A stretch of DNA of 64,000 bases from Amphiura filiformis (taxonomy: Eukaryota; Echinodermata; Ophiuroidea; Amphilepidida; Amphiuridae): NCBI RefSeq assembly GCF_039555335.1, contig NC_092647.1:10299274-10363273 (forward strand), in the 5' to 3' direction. A model generated the notes under the pieces. It made no database searches, had not been told where the DNA came from, and worked only from the letters and a program-made list of their open reading frames with translations. The translations under genes and the position numbers were made by a program. Positions 26,001 through 33,277 of this stretch are shown in pieces; positions within the stretch are counted from its first letter, which is position 1; each line of letters opens with the position of its first letter.

Positions 26001-29000
26001 GTCTGCTCTTTAAGCCATGATGCACTGCCACTGGTCTGCTTGAGTTGTTTCAAAGATCAAGATCATAAAAGGTGGCTTAATTTGAATGTGCCATTAACTC
26101 TGTTCATATAGATTGGGTGCCCCGCCTCCTAATCTTGATTGATCTCTGGAGATGAGTATGTTACTTCAATCAATACCAACAGGAAGTTAGTATCAACAGG
26201 AAAGTTGGAATCAACCACTGAAGCAGATCAGTGCATTATCTGGCTTATGAAAAGATCGGACCTTTATAGCTATTGAAACGTCCCATACCGGTACCGTATA
26301 CATGTAGTACCGTAAGTGTTTCAAATGGACGAAATGTTTGATTTTTAAAATTACTGACAATCCTGATGAACTTAAGGGGGTACTACACCCCTGGCAAATT
26401 TTGTGCCTATTTGTGCATTTTTCTAAAAATTTATAACACATTGGTGACATGTTAGATATGTATATTATAGGGGCAAGGACTACAACTACTGTACTGAAAA
26501 TTCAGCAACTCAAAGCAAGTAGTTACTGATTTATTGATCAAATATTGGTTTTCCCTCATTTTTGACTGTAACTCCACAACTGTTGTCTGTGCTGAAATAA
26601 AATTTCCAGTGCAGTAGTTGTAGTCCTTGCCCCTATAATATACATATCTTACTTGTCCCCAATGCGCTATAATTTTGGAGAAAACTGCAAAAATAGTCAC
26701 AAAATTGAGTAGGGGTGTAGTACCCCCTTAAGAAAACCCATGTGGATATTATATGTGGTTGTAACAGGCACAAGCTATTGGGCTATTCCAGTTGAAATTC
26801 ATACACCCCACATGAAAGACATCATCTTAATCTCCCACAAAGGGAGGTGTAGATTTTAAAAGTAGTCACTTCAGATAACTCATTTGAAATTCACATTTCA
26901 CACTCCCTGTGTGCAAGGTCATACAAGGGGTGTATGGATTTCAACTAGTCTAGAATAGACCATTACATGTAATTACCTGTTGGGAATCCCAATTCTTTAC
27001 TACCTCTGCCAAAGACTTTCACAACCGTACCACGAATGTAATAGGGTAAAAAGGGAGCCATTGGATCTTGTTTACAAACTGACATACTCTGCAAAGTTTT
27101 TCAAGGGTTGGCTGAAGCATCTGCAGAATTATAAATCTAAAAAACACCAAATAATCAGTTCTAAGTGTTGTATTCTTTTTCTTGAAACTCTGAATATGTA
27201 TGACATGTATAAACCTGAGAAAAAAACTTCATCATGTAGGCCTACATGTAATGCAGAAGCTGAATAGCTTTGTTAGTTATGCAATGATTACCCATACATG
27301 TATCCGCAGGCACTTGCTTGAGAAGTCTGCTCCACAAATTTGCTCACCGATAGCTTCATATTCGAGGCTACAATGTAGAAACATTTGCATTCAAACTCTA
27401 GTTAATTCCCTGAAGCATGACACTAAGCCCCGGCAAAAAACGCAATCTCGGTTTTCTCGCCGCAATTCTTGCTATTGAGTAATTATCTCGCTTTTACAAG
27501 CAATAAAACAAGGTGTATTATGCCACAAAATCTTCCGAAAATCATTGAGTTCCATGCCGTGTTGACAATTCATGTCATCAAGTAAGCTTAAATGCACTCG
27601 CCAGGGTGTAGTTTCAGTGCTTAATTGGTCTCTAAAATGTCATGTCAAGGTAATTGAATACTAAATTATAGTAGTTTATTGTTAAATTTATTAAACTGAG
27701 AAAGGATTTATAATGTAAACAAGATATTGAGGTGGAAATAATTGAATTTCTGTTTACGTTTTTTGTCCTTTGATCTTGAGTCGGGCGCCGTGTTTACATA
27801 CATTGGACTGCTTAGACTCCCAGAAGGCAGTATTTTGTTTTATTTAATTTTTAATTGTTCAATTTTGGCGGCGATTTTCCGGGAAAATCTTGTTTTTTAA
27901 AGCAAATTTGGGGCAAATCTCGCTTTTTATTTTTTCATATCTCGTTTTTTGCCTTTAAAAATGGTGTTTTTTGCCGGGGCCTACATGACACCATGGAAGT
28001 TCAGAAGTAAACACAGCCAATGAAATTGCACTTCAACAAATTCAAAATAAGCAAATTTCACTCATAGCATTGAAATTTTCAACGTTGTCCGACCGAAAAA
28101 CGATTAGCAACGTACTCTAGCATCAAATGCGTAAAGTATATGTGACACGATCAAGGGGAATGAGTCGGATGTCGCTAAAATTGATTTTGAGATATTGGCA
28201 AAAGAGTGTTAAAATTCTTTTTGTTTTCTAATATTGTTTTCAGCGATTGATAAAGTGACGTAACTTCGCAAAGAAAAGTCGTATCAACTTGGCGTTTTCA
28301 GTTTCTGAAAGCTCTAAATGTCCTCTTTAGAAACATGTAAAACTCATTTTCGACCAGGGTCGATATGTGACTCATTCTCCTTGATCATGTGTGCATGGAG
28401 TTCTCAAGAAAGACTGATCCAACAACGGTAGCCATGCACTGCAGCTAGCAGCTACAATGAATAAATCTTATCTAGCTAAATCTAAATTGATATTGTGGGA
28501 ATTATTTGTGCAAAGTTAAAGGGCAAAGCCAATGAAGCATAAAGGGGTGGTGCTTGAGGACAGTGACAAGATATGCATGACTGCATCTGATATTGGTCAT
28601 TGACATTGTGACATCAACTTGATCAAGTCAAGGTACAGGACGAATGAATGAAATATAGGTATGAGCATGATGAGAGACAGTAAAACACATTTGCTAAACA
28701 CAAAATGGCCTAAACCGGGGCCCAAACACAATATATTACATAAAAATTTTTGACAGCTAGCTCAAGGAAACCTACATATGTTGTCTATACTTCTGACCCA
28801 AATATATGATTTTTTATGGTGATGAGACAATCGCACATGGAATTTTAGAGGGATTTTGATAGCAGTTCCACATAGAAAAGCTGCTATTAAAAAGGTTATC
28901 AGTTTTGGCTTTCTTTTACTTTACTCAAGTCAAGGCTGTAATTTGATATATAAGGCAAAATAAAAAAATAAACATGTTTCACGTCCCCTCCCGCTTCCTT

Positions 29001-29621
29001 TTTTGAGGTTTCCTCAAATATATTTTTATTTTTTGAAATTCAGTTATAACTTTTCAAAAAATATGTCTAGGAAGTTGGAATGCTTTCTATAGCCTTGTTA
29101 AGATACAAGAAACATTTTAGGAAGGTTTTGTGATCATTGGAGGGGGTGTAACTCTCAGAACAACAAATAAAAAAGGGCCTCCTCCTTTTTCCAGGCATTA
29201 TTGTATACGCTAAAACATCTCTAAGTATGGGTATTTTACACCAATTTTGCGATAAAAATAGAAAATAAAAAAGCCCCCCTCCTCCTCCTTTTTTTCAAAA
29301 ACCCGGACGTGAAACATGTTTTATTTTTTACTTGGCCTAAAATAAAAATGATGTAGTTTGATGGCAAATTTGAATTTACCTTTCATACGGTACCTATGAA
29401 ATAGCAGCATTATCATAGCAATTCATGACTTTGCCAAACTTGCTTGCTAAACACTGATTAGTACACACTGATTGGTAGCAATCAAAGTCATGAAGTGAAC
29501 ATAACAACTATTAAAAAACCGGAAGGAAGCTCTTACCTGTGGGAATGCCCAATTCTTTACTTCCTCGTCCAAATCCTTTCACAACTTTTCCTCTCGTAAA
29601 GTAGGGTAAATGAGATGCCAT
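1923..29621 (-). CDS. RFK: Riboflavin kinase (flavokinase), whole gene span, 4 coding exons plus an alternative first exon
   Basis: Phosphorylates riboflavin to FMN using ATP and a divalent metal; a small soluble single-domain enzyme. The joined exons give about 150 residues, against about 155 in animal RFK. Exon order on the minus strand is 29621-29537 or 27061-26977, then 15095-14945, 9702-9600 and 2035-1923. All junctions are GT..AG and phases agree (1, 0, 1). Visible family motifs are the GFGRGSK-LGIPT stretch, which continues across the first junction into the PTAN ATP/metal-binding motif, then YYGWAAV, SIGWNPYYKN, the ETHIMHTF segment carrying the catalytic Glu, VGYVRPEKSF, and the C-terminal IKIKEDNFF. 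Introns are 14.4 kb (11.9 kb from the proximal first exon), 5.2 kb and 7.6 kb, all loaded with repeats. Exon 2 is one base short, so the assembled sequence does not translate through. Identity is secure; whether the allele is functional is not. Confidence 0.92.
2214..2461. mobile_element. Short TIR element with GACACGATCAAGG ends, copy 1
   Basis: Starts TGTGACACGATCAAGG and ends CCTTGATCATGTCACA, an inverted repeat of about 25 bp that includes the AATGAGTCG block. A second copy of the same length and interior lies at 28141-28390. No coding capacity; a MITE-type element in RFK intron 3. Confidence 0.75.
2885..2936. mobile_element. Single arm of a family 1 foldback MITE
   Basis: CATGTCTTCCACAGGGGGTG, then ATTTCAACTGGAATTGCCC, equals the right arm of the elements at 10394, 11732 and 39792. 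Confidence 0.5.
3160..3200. repeat. Orphan unit of the 49-bp hairpin satellite
   Basis: TTACTGAAGATAGCACACAG with flanks is one satellite unit lying 700 bp outside the main array, which starts near 3900. The SINE at 3447 lies between them. Confidence 0.65.
3447..3765 (+). mobile_element. tRNA-derived SINE, nearly full length
   Basis: The head has pol III promoter boxes (GTGGCTCAGTGGTTACGG, and GGTTCGATTCC near 3518). A conserved central part follows (CCCTTGGGCAAGGCGCTTTG, CACCCAGGTGCAATGGG), then a LINE-like tail (AAAGCGCTATATAAATG) and an AT-rich end. The central part resembles Deu-type SINEs known from deuterostomes; this is recalled family knowledge, not a search. ORFs here are shadows of the SINE. 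Confidence 0.8.
3900..9400. repeat. Satellite of 49-bp hairpin units, about 100 copies, in RFK intron 3
   Basis: The unit is CTATCTACTGAAGATAGCAC, then ACAGCAAATGAAGCCATGGG and GCAGGTGTG, period 49 bp (for example starts at 4033 and 4082). Each intact unit contains GTGTGCTATCT-ACTGA-AGATAGCACAC, an 11-bp perfect stem with a 5-nt loop. Unit types ending in GATAACAC, GATATCAC and GATAGCAC recur in the same order at several places (from about 4761, 5007, 5152, 7103). The right edge (after 7840) is degenerate and includes two copies of a 300-bp non-satellite block. 49 is not a multiple of 3 and no frame stays open, so it is non-coding. Confidence 0.95.
7979..8975. repeat. 686-bp higher-order duplication within the satellite
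   Basis: A block beginning GGGCATGCAGGGACAAATGA and containing AATTGCGCA motifs occurs at 7979-8280 and again from about 8665-8975, each followed by the same degenerate satellite units. Sequence between copies differs by small indels. The block is unrelated to the 49-bp unit. Confidence 0.85.
9600..9702 (-). CDS. RFK: RFK exon 3, with catalytic Glu
   Basis: Starts after ...tcatacag (acceptor at 9703-9704). Reads ETHIMHTFKDDFYGCTLSIA then VVGYVRPEKSFKSL plus one base, with donor CATTAG|gtaag. The first residue is the Glu known as the catalytic base in human flavokinase (Glu86), in the conserved METHIMHTF segment. It is 103 bp long and in phase with exons 2 and 4. The human YGE-L-V-IVGYLRPE motif is conserved apart from conservative changes. 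Confidence 0.9.
9831..9862 (+). repeat. GGGGT-rich tract with quadruplex potential
   Basis: Six runs of three to four G in 30 bases (GTGGGGTGGGGTGGGTGGGG and onward). Simple repeat in RFK intron 2. Confidence 0.6.
10394..10573. mobile_element. Foldback MITE, family 1
   Basis: The left arm starts GGGCTATTCCAGTTGAAATC and the right arm ends TGGAATGACCCA. The middle carries AATTCACACTCCCTGTGTG. A C11 homopolymer interrupts the left arm. Confidence 0.75.
10737..11181. mobile_element. CAGGGTCAGAATTT TIR element carrying a nested hAT-like MITE
   Basis: Ends CAGGGTCAGAATTT and AAATTCTGACCCTG are inverted. The interior has repeated TTCCCGCAAA motifs. It is split by the insertion at 10886-11113. Confidence 0.7.
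10886..11113. mobile_element. Nested hAT-like MITE with 8-bp target duplication CCCGCAAA
   Basis: Ends CAGGGATGTAGCTA and TAGTTACAACCCTG. CCCGCAAA flanks both sides (10878-10885 and 11114-11121). The interior is GGGCGGTGGTGGGCGG and its inverse. An 8-bp duplication with CAGGG ends is the hAT hallmark. Confidence 0.82.
11732..11910. mobile_element. Foldback MITE, family 1, complete
   Basis: Begins GGCTATTCCAGTTGAAAACC and ends TTCAACTGGAATAGCCCA. The two arms pair over almost their whole length around a centre near 11820. One of the best preserved copies here. Confidence 0.82.
12495..12734. mobile_element. Short TIR element
   Basis: The left end (TTGACCTGGAGTTGTGGAGT, ATGAGTTTTTGTACCCAA) is inverted at the right (CACTCATACTCCATGACT, CAAGGTCAA). 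A related fragment occurs near 53760. No ORF of note. Confidence 0.55.
12824..13195. repeat. Tandem repeat of about 112 bp, each unit with a CACGTG box
   Basis: CAGCTAACGTGCGACACGTG recurs at 12824, 12927, 13039 and 13151 (spacing 103, 112, 112). The units also share TTTCACTTTTCCACTGTTTG. A dispersed fourth piece lies at 13947-14037. Confidence 0.85.
13643..13665. other. 23-bp palindrome
   Basis: TGGGGTTCGAT-A-ATCGAACCCCA: perfect 11-bp arms around one base. GGTTCGA resembles a tRNA T-loop, but no tRNA is present. Confidence 0.75.
14040..14664. other. RFK intron 2 DNA, no gene; dispersed repeat at 14230-14420
   Basis: The stretch TTTTCATGATCATATTTGG through CCTAGTATTGGTTCAGTGG is also present, interrupted by an insertion, at 44815-45230. 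Otherwise nothing recognised. A GGTCTTGGTCTTG imperfect repeat follows at 14675-14755. Confidence 0.5.
14778..14930. mobile_element. Truncated hAT-like MITE (CAGTGGCGG family)
   Basis: Starts CAGTGGCGGCACCAGAAT and follows the reverse complement of the complete copy at 23798-24008, but lacks the other end. It stops just short of the RFK exon 2 donor. Confidence 0.65.
14945..15095 (-). CDS. RFK: RFK exon 2 (core flavokinase fold), with a one-base frame break
   Basis: The acceptor is ctctctttacag|CAAATTATCC and the donor AAATCCATG|gtgagt. The first part reads ANYPEDVVDKLPG and the second TGVYYGWAAVDGGDVHKM, followed by SIGWNPYYKNEKKSM, all matching animal RFK. The two parts lie in different frames. 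The exon is 151 bp, while its flanking phases require 152. The break is at a CCC run (plus strand 15058-15060); a fourth C would restore P-G-E-F-L-T-G. As written, a TGA follows NF. A single-base loss, biological or from the assembly, explains it fully. A truncated hAT-type fragment (14778-14930) lies immediately inside the following intron. Confidence 0.88.
15417..15615 (+). repeat. C-rich low-complexity tract
   Basis: CCACCCCACCCCACC-type imperfect repeats with almost no G over 200 bp, in RFK intron 1. Confidence 0.7.
15844..16018. mobile_element. hAT-like MITE with 8-bp target duplication TTATTACA
   Basis: Ends CAGGGCCGTAGCA and TGCTACGGCCCTG are exact inverses. TTATTACA lies on both sides (15836-15843 and 16019-16026). 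The interior repeats GTGGGGCGGC. Confidence 0.88.
16521..16664. repeat. Long near-perfect hairpin
   Basis: AATATTGAATGGCTT through GCAATATTTTTCTATC folds on itself with arms of about 65 bp around TACTCGTCTTCGACTCG. The arms carry GATACAAGAATATATTGCAC. Confidence 0.8.
17216..17304. repeat. Hairpin with 40-bp arms
   Basis: AATTAAGATGTCATTTGTGA / TCAAAAATGACATCTTAATT with GTGTTTTTAAACAC at the centre. One mismatch in the inner arm. Confidence 0.8.
17856..17952. repeat. Hairpin next to the left TIR of the 5.3 kb interval
   Basis: TTGGCCCCTGAACATGTTTA at about 17870 is inverted as TAAACATGTTCAGGGGCCAA ending near 17946. The loop is about 40 bp. Confidence 0.75.
18339..20640 (+). other. Candidate spliced transcript inside the 5.3 kb TIR-bounded interval
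   Basis: Good splice signals occur in order on the plus strand. There is a donor GTGAAG|gtaaga at 18459/18460, then an acceptor with a long T tract (cccggtttacag) opening an exon at 19588 that ends in TTTTG|gtaagt at 19670. A second strong acceptor (tctttctttcattacag) follows at 20307. From ATG 18339 the first junction keeps frame and gives 62 codons: a hydrophobic start (MYTAAIMGMAVAVQYTAVTV) and a stop in the second exon (SNLSDDSHAP). No known domain. It could be a non-coding RNA or remains of a transposon gene. Confidence 0.25.
21346..21948. mobile_element. CAGCAAACACAAAA foldback element
   Basis: Starts CCAGCAAACACAAAAACC and ends TTTTGTGTTTGCTGG. The interior repeats AAAACGTTTT and GGGTTATATAAAGGTCATGA in both orientations. 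A smaller relative is at 56452-56667. Confidence 0.8.
22211..22305. repeat. 17-bp perfect inverted repeat
   Basis: CCCTCCGCGCTGTCCGT (22211-22227) and ACGGACAGCGCGGAGGG (22289-22305) pair exactly, with a 61-nt loop. GC-rich in an AT-rich setting. Confidence 0.8.
23798..24008. mobile_element. hAT-like MITE with 8-bp target duplication ATGATGTG
   Basis: Ends CAGTGGCGG and CCGCCACTG. ATGATGTG flanks both sides (23790-23797, 24009-24016). The interior is rich in G and C homopolymers. Confidence 0.88.
24971..25528 (+). repeat. Tandem duplication, 278-bp unit, two copies
   Basis: CGCAGTACTACTGTAGTGGC starts at 24971 and again at 25249. The copies are nearly identical (GCGAGGAGAAC versus GCCGAGGGAGAAC), so the duplication is recent or an assembly artefact. 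Confidence 0.9.
26376..26727. mobile_element. 352-bp MITE with TTAA target duplication
   Basis: TTAA flanks GGGGGTACTACACCCCT and its inverse AGGGGTGTAGTACCCCC. The arms contain AGGGGCAAGGACTACAACTA inverted. TTAA targets are typical of piggyBac-like and Kolobok-like elements. Lies just 3' of RFK exon 1a, in the intron. Confidence 0.82.
26780..26962. mobile_element. Foldback MITE, family 1
   Basis: GGGCTATTCCAGTTGAAATT to TTTCAACTAGTCTAGAATAG. It ends 15 bp before the RFK exon 1a donor. Confidence 0.75.
26977..27061 (-). CDS. RFK: RFK first coding exon, proximal copy (1a)
   Basis: Reads MAPFLPYYIRGTVVKVFGRG then SKELGIPT: again 28 codons plus one base with a good donor (CAACAG|gtaatt). It therefore splices in the same phase to exon 2 at 15095. 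An in-frame upstream ATG eight codons earlier (around 27085) could extend the N terminus. The short string ACAAACTGACAT (plus strand) lies just upstream of both first exons (near 27076 and 29680), so the duplication probably included flanking DNA. One residue of the glycine motif differs (VFGRG, not GFGRG). It may be an alternative promoter exon or a second isoform; a dead copy is less likely because the frame and donor are intact. Confidence 0.85.
27424..27983. mobile_element. hAT-like element, 560 bp, with 8-bp target duplication CATGACAC
   Basis: Ends TAAGCCCCGGCAAAAAAC and GTTTTTTGCCGGGGCCTA. CATGACAC lies on both sides (27416-27423, 27984-27991). The interior repeats ATCTCG motifs; no transposase. 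Confidence 0.85.
28141..28390. mobile_element. GACACGATCAAGG TIR element, copy 2
   Basis: Same length, order and interior as 2214-2461. Right end CTCCTTGATCATGT. Confidence 0.75.
28952..29341. mobile_element. TIR element with AAACATGTTTCACGTCC ends
   Basis: AAACATGTTTCACGTCC on the left and GGACGTGAAACATGTTT on the right, extended by AT-rich imperfect pairing. Also carries short CCCCTCC tracts. Confidence 0.7.
29537..29621 (-). CDS. RFK: RFK first coding exon, distal copy (1b)
   Basis: Reads MASHLPYFTRGKVVKGFGRG then SKELGIPT: 28 codons plus one base, ending in a consensus donor (CACAG|gtaagag at 29536-29535). Vertebrate RFK starts in nearly the same way (HLPYF-RG-VV-GFGRGSK-LGIPT), and this copy is the closer of the two to it. 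The ATG is 29619-29621. About 3.3 kb of DNA separates it from the LACTB start codon on the other strand. Its single trailing G completes Ala of the PTAN motif when joined to exon 2 at 15095. Confidence 0.88.
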
Positions 29622-32525
29622 TGAGGACGATAAACGTCTACATGTATTAAACATATATATGAGCAAGGTTAAGCACTATTGACAAACTGACATGTTCTAT
29701 AATAACTGGTAAAATCGATCAAAAGCTTACGCTAGCTGGGGACGAAATGTCTAGAAAACACCGGCCCACCAGTTTATGTACACATGTAATCACCGTATCT
29801 TCCATAATTTACGTAACAACTTTTATTATTTCCGTCGTACGAAGTTGGACTTTAATTTACCGTTCATAAAATACGTAGCCAGAATGGTCGAAGTGTAGTG
29901 CAGTTTGTGTAACTTTTCCTTACATCGCTGGATAAAGCAATTACAATCTTTAAAGAAATGATTTAATTTGTTATTTAAAATTGATGAAATATCTATACAA
30001 TTAATTTTACTTATGAAATATAAGTAGTATAATAATTTGATTTACTACTATATCAACTTAAAATAATTCTACACAACGTTAGGAATAAACGTTATTCCCT
30101 CATCAGGGCGTTATTTTATTTTGGTAAACAATATCAGCAATCGATCAAACTGCAAGGTACCAATCTGCGCTAGCTGCAATACCTGCAATCTGCATTGAAT
30201 CAATCTGAGCTGCCAGCTGAGCGGATCAAAACAAACAAAAGGTCAGGAAGATAAACTTGGCTTGGCTTTAGCCCTTGATATCATATCCAATATGTATTAC
30301 TGTATCTCTGTTTCTACCTTGTAGATTATAACTCAAGATAGATCCAGGCACTGGGGACTCTACGACTAAGACTTAGTCGACTAAGACTATTAAAGTGAAG
30401 ATAAAATTAAAGGAGTATTTTGTGATCCTAGCATCCTCTATTTATGTCATTTTTCATTAGATATCCACAAAAAAACCTATTCCCAAAATTTCAGTTGATT
30501 CCAATTTTGCGTTCGCGAGTTATGCATGATTTAATATGTGTATTACACTGCTCCATAAACAATGGCAATGCGTTGTAATTTCGTTCTGGTGCACCAGAAC
30601 GAAATTCAAATTTCACGATATCTTTGCTAAACTAATTAATCTGCAAGAAATATTTTGTACATAAACATGATGTAGCCAGAGGTTTCCAGTGATATAAAAA
30701 TCTCAACTTTTTTTGAGAAAAGTGGGGGGATGAGGCTGTGGATCATGAAATGCCCTTTTAAGGTAACCCAATCAAATTTGAAATTTATATACATTGTAAG
30801 ATGCTTGCTAATTTTTGTTTTGCTTTTTATTGTTTTGCTTTTTATTGTTTTGTTTTTTGTTTTAGCTGCCATACAATGTAGCCCGAAACTCTCAAGTCAG
30901 TCTTCTTCGCTACGATTTCCATTTCCGACATCTCGGATACAAAGTCTGAGCCGGAAGCAATATTGTTTTTAAATAAAGAGTTGACCAAATATTTTCCATT
31001 TGCTACATATAGTACATGTATAAATTAAATGTTCGCCAAAAAATATTTTACAGTTTTAACATTTCGACAACTTTTTTTGATGTTATTGTAGTTTTTTTCC
31101 ACATGTTATTTAAAACATTAAGACCAGGGAAAAATGTAACCAGGTTGGTGCCCCTCAACATGTGTAACTTTGAATGTGATTGCCTTGGTGCCCTTACATT
31201 GTACTCCCTTCTATATGTGGCTCACGCAAGCAATACGTACGGTAGTATCGCTTGCATGGTAAAGCATGTCTATCTTGTAACTGTGAAATAATGGTTGTTT
31301 TTACTCTGTTCAAAAGCGTGAACGTGAAAATGTACCAAATACAGCCCCGAAATGGTCTACTTTTAGCGGACCTCAACTCCGATCCCGACCCATTGCTTAC
31401 CTTGTGACGAATTTGTAGATCCTAAGTCTCTGTGTCGAAAAATGCCTGGTACTTGCCTGGTACAAACATAGAAATGACCACATTGCTTCAGTCCCATTAA
31501 TGAATATTTCTTCCGTACTCCAATGGTTCCAGCCAGTTTGTGTCGGTCTGACGCTTGTCGATCCTAACACACACGTGATAGCCACGTACAGTCTGGTCTG
31601 AGACTAATTTTTTACGCATGCGCGATGGAGTTATTATGCCCCTGTCATACTTGCATGCCGTTTGCTGCTGCGGCAAGCGGTATGACGTATCAGCCAATCG
31701 TAAGCCTTGTTTATGTCCGTTTAGCTGCACTGCTCATGCGTCAATGCCGATCAGCGGCATGAAAGTATGAAACCAGCATTAGACCTGCCATTTTGCCATG
31801 TGCGTTCTGCTCGCTAGATATAGCGGATGAGAAAACTTTTTGTTGATCTTTATCAAAATTTTCGATAACGGATCATGCTAGAATTTCAGTTTTTATTAAT
31901 GAAGTTACATGTTGTTTTGAGGAATAACACAGCTTTTTTCGGGAAGTTTCGAGTTTAATTCAACTGGTGGTGTAGGATAGCAAGGTGAGTAAATTTGTGA
32001 TGAGGTTTTTTTTTTGTTTCAACGATCCGATAGTAGGATACAAGACATAGGCTAAAAAGGTCATGCATGCGCGGTGGTGTTCTTGAATTCACTGGTATCA
32101 TTTGAGGCTGTCTTGGTACTGGTACCTTCCTTCTTAAATACGTGCTTACCTCAATTGTGTCATTATAGACCATCTATGATTGTTCTTACCTAGTAGGCCT
32201 TAGCAGAAGCTGCCCAAGTTGCAAATTATGCCAAAATGACCCTTTTTGTTTGGATTTGACCAAAACCAAAATGTGTTCATAACATGTTTAACGTAACTTT
32301 CAAAAGATTTTGAGTTTGCTGGGTGATGGGTGCTGGGTCCTGTTGAGTTTGGTAAGTCAAAATCTTTTACAAGAAGAGGTGCATGTTATTCAAAATAATC
32401 AACATTTTGGGAGAAATGGAAATTTTGATGCTGGCGGGCATAGCCGGGCAATTAGAAACTTTAATGTGATTCACTTCCAAAAATTTGCCCATTTGTAAAA
32501 CTCACTACCGTACGTATAACAAATT
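29622..32525. other. Divergent intergenic region between RFK and LACTB
   Basis: No exon recognised. It should hold the 5' UTR and promoter of the distal RFK first exon and part of the LACTB promoter. A GC-containing short element lies at 31640-31782 (CATGCCGCTGATCGGCATTG type on the minus strand), related to 57297-57400. T-rich simple sequence lies at 30808-30862. Confidence 0.5.
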
Positions 32526-32806
32526 GGGCTATTCCATTTCAAATCCACACCACCCCTGTGGAAGATTTTGGAAATATATTCAACAAGGGGAGTATGAATT
32601 TCAGACGGAATGAACACATTAGGCAGCTCCATTTGAATTTCATACACCCTCTGAGAAAGATTCAACCTGAATCTTCCACAGAGGGAGGGAGAGTTTCAAT
32701 TGGAGCTGCTAATGTGTTCATTCCATCTGAAATTCATACTCCCTCTGTGGAAGATATTTCCAAAATCTTCCACAGGGGGAATGTGGATTTTAAATGGAAC
32801 AGCCCA
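32526..32806. mobile_element. Foldback MITE, family 2, complete, 91 bp upstream of the LACTB ATG
   Basis: The left arm GGGCTATTCCATTTCAAATC and the right arm GATTTTAAATGGAACAGCCC are inverted. Internally GGAAGATTTTGGAAATAT and AGCAGCTCCA-type blocks are also inverted about a centre near 32665. Confidence 0.85.
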
Positions 32807-32896
32807 TTACAGTATATCTTCATTTTGAACCCACAGGATATTGGTACTGATCTGCAATCCATCAGTAACTTCTTAACTTCAAACTAGTCATTCGCC

Positions 32897-33277
32897 ATGC
32901 TATCCAACATCTGCAGGAGGACAGCATCTTTGCACAAATTACAGAAGTTAGTCAAAACTAAGTCCATCGCAACCAGAAACATCTCTACCCCATCATCCTC
33001 CCCACCCAGCAATCCATTCAAGTCAAAGTTACTAGTCTGGGGTGCGGTTGCAGGGGGCGTTGGCCTCGTTGTGTGGAGATACAGCACCACATCTGAGAAC
33101 TCAAAGAAAATTGAGGAAGCTGTTTGCGAGGAAACTGATGATGAAGATGACAAGAAGGTGATGAAGAAGACTTCTTCTGATGAGAAAGTGGACAGATGTA
33201 AAGGAAATGGGGATGATTATGAGAGGAGACTTCAAGATGCAATTGCAAAGTCTCGTGATTTATTGTACAGGGCTAAG
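32897..33277 (+). CDS. LACTB: LACTB exon 1: targeting region and membrane segment
   Basis: The ATG at 32897 is the first in frame and begins MLSNICRRTASLHKLQKLVK, a basic, acid-free leader of mitochondrial type. The hydrophobic LLVWGAVAGGVGLVVW follows at about residues 48-63, then an acidic/Lys-rich linker and SRDLLYRAK, matching SRDLLHRIK in vertebrate LACTB. The donor is GCTAAG|gtaggt; 127 codons exactly, phase 0. A foldback element ends 91 bp upstream of the ATG. Confidence 0.92.

Noticed and set aside
32884-33248. Minus-strand ORFs opposite LACTB exon 1
   Set aside because: Shadows of the real coding strand, which has the conserved SRDLLYRAK and good splice sites.
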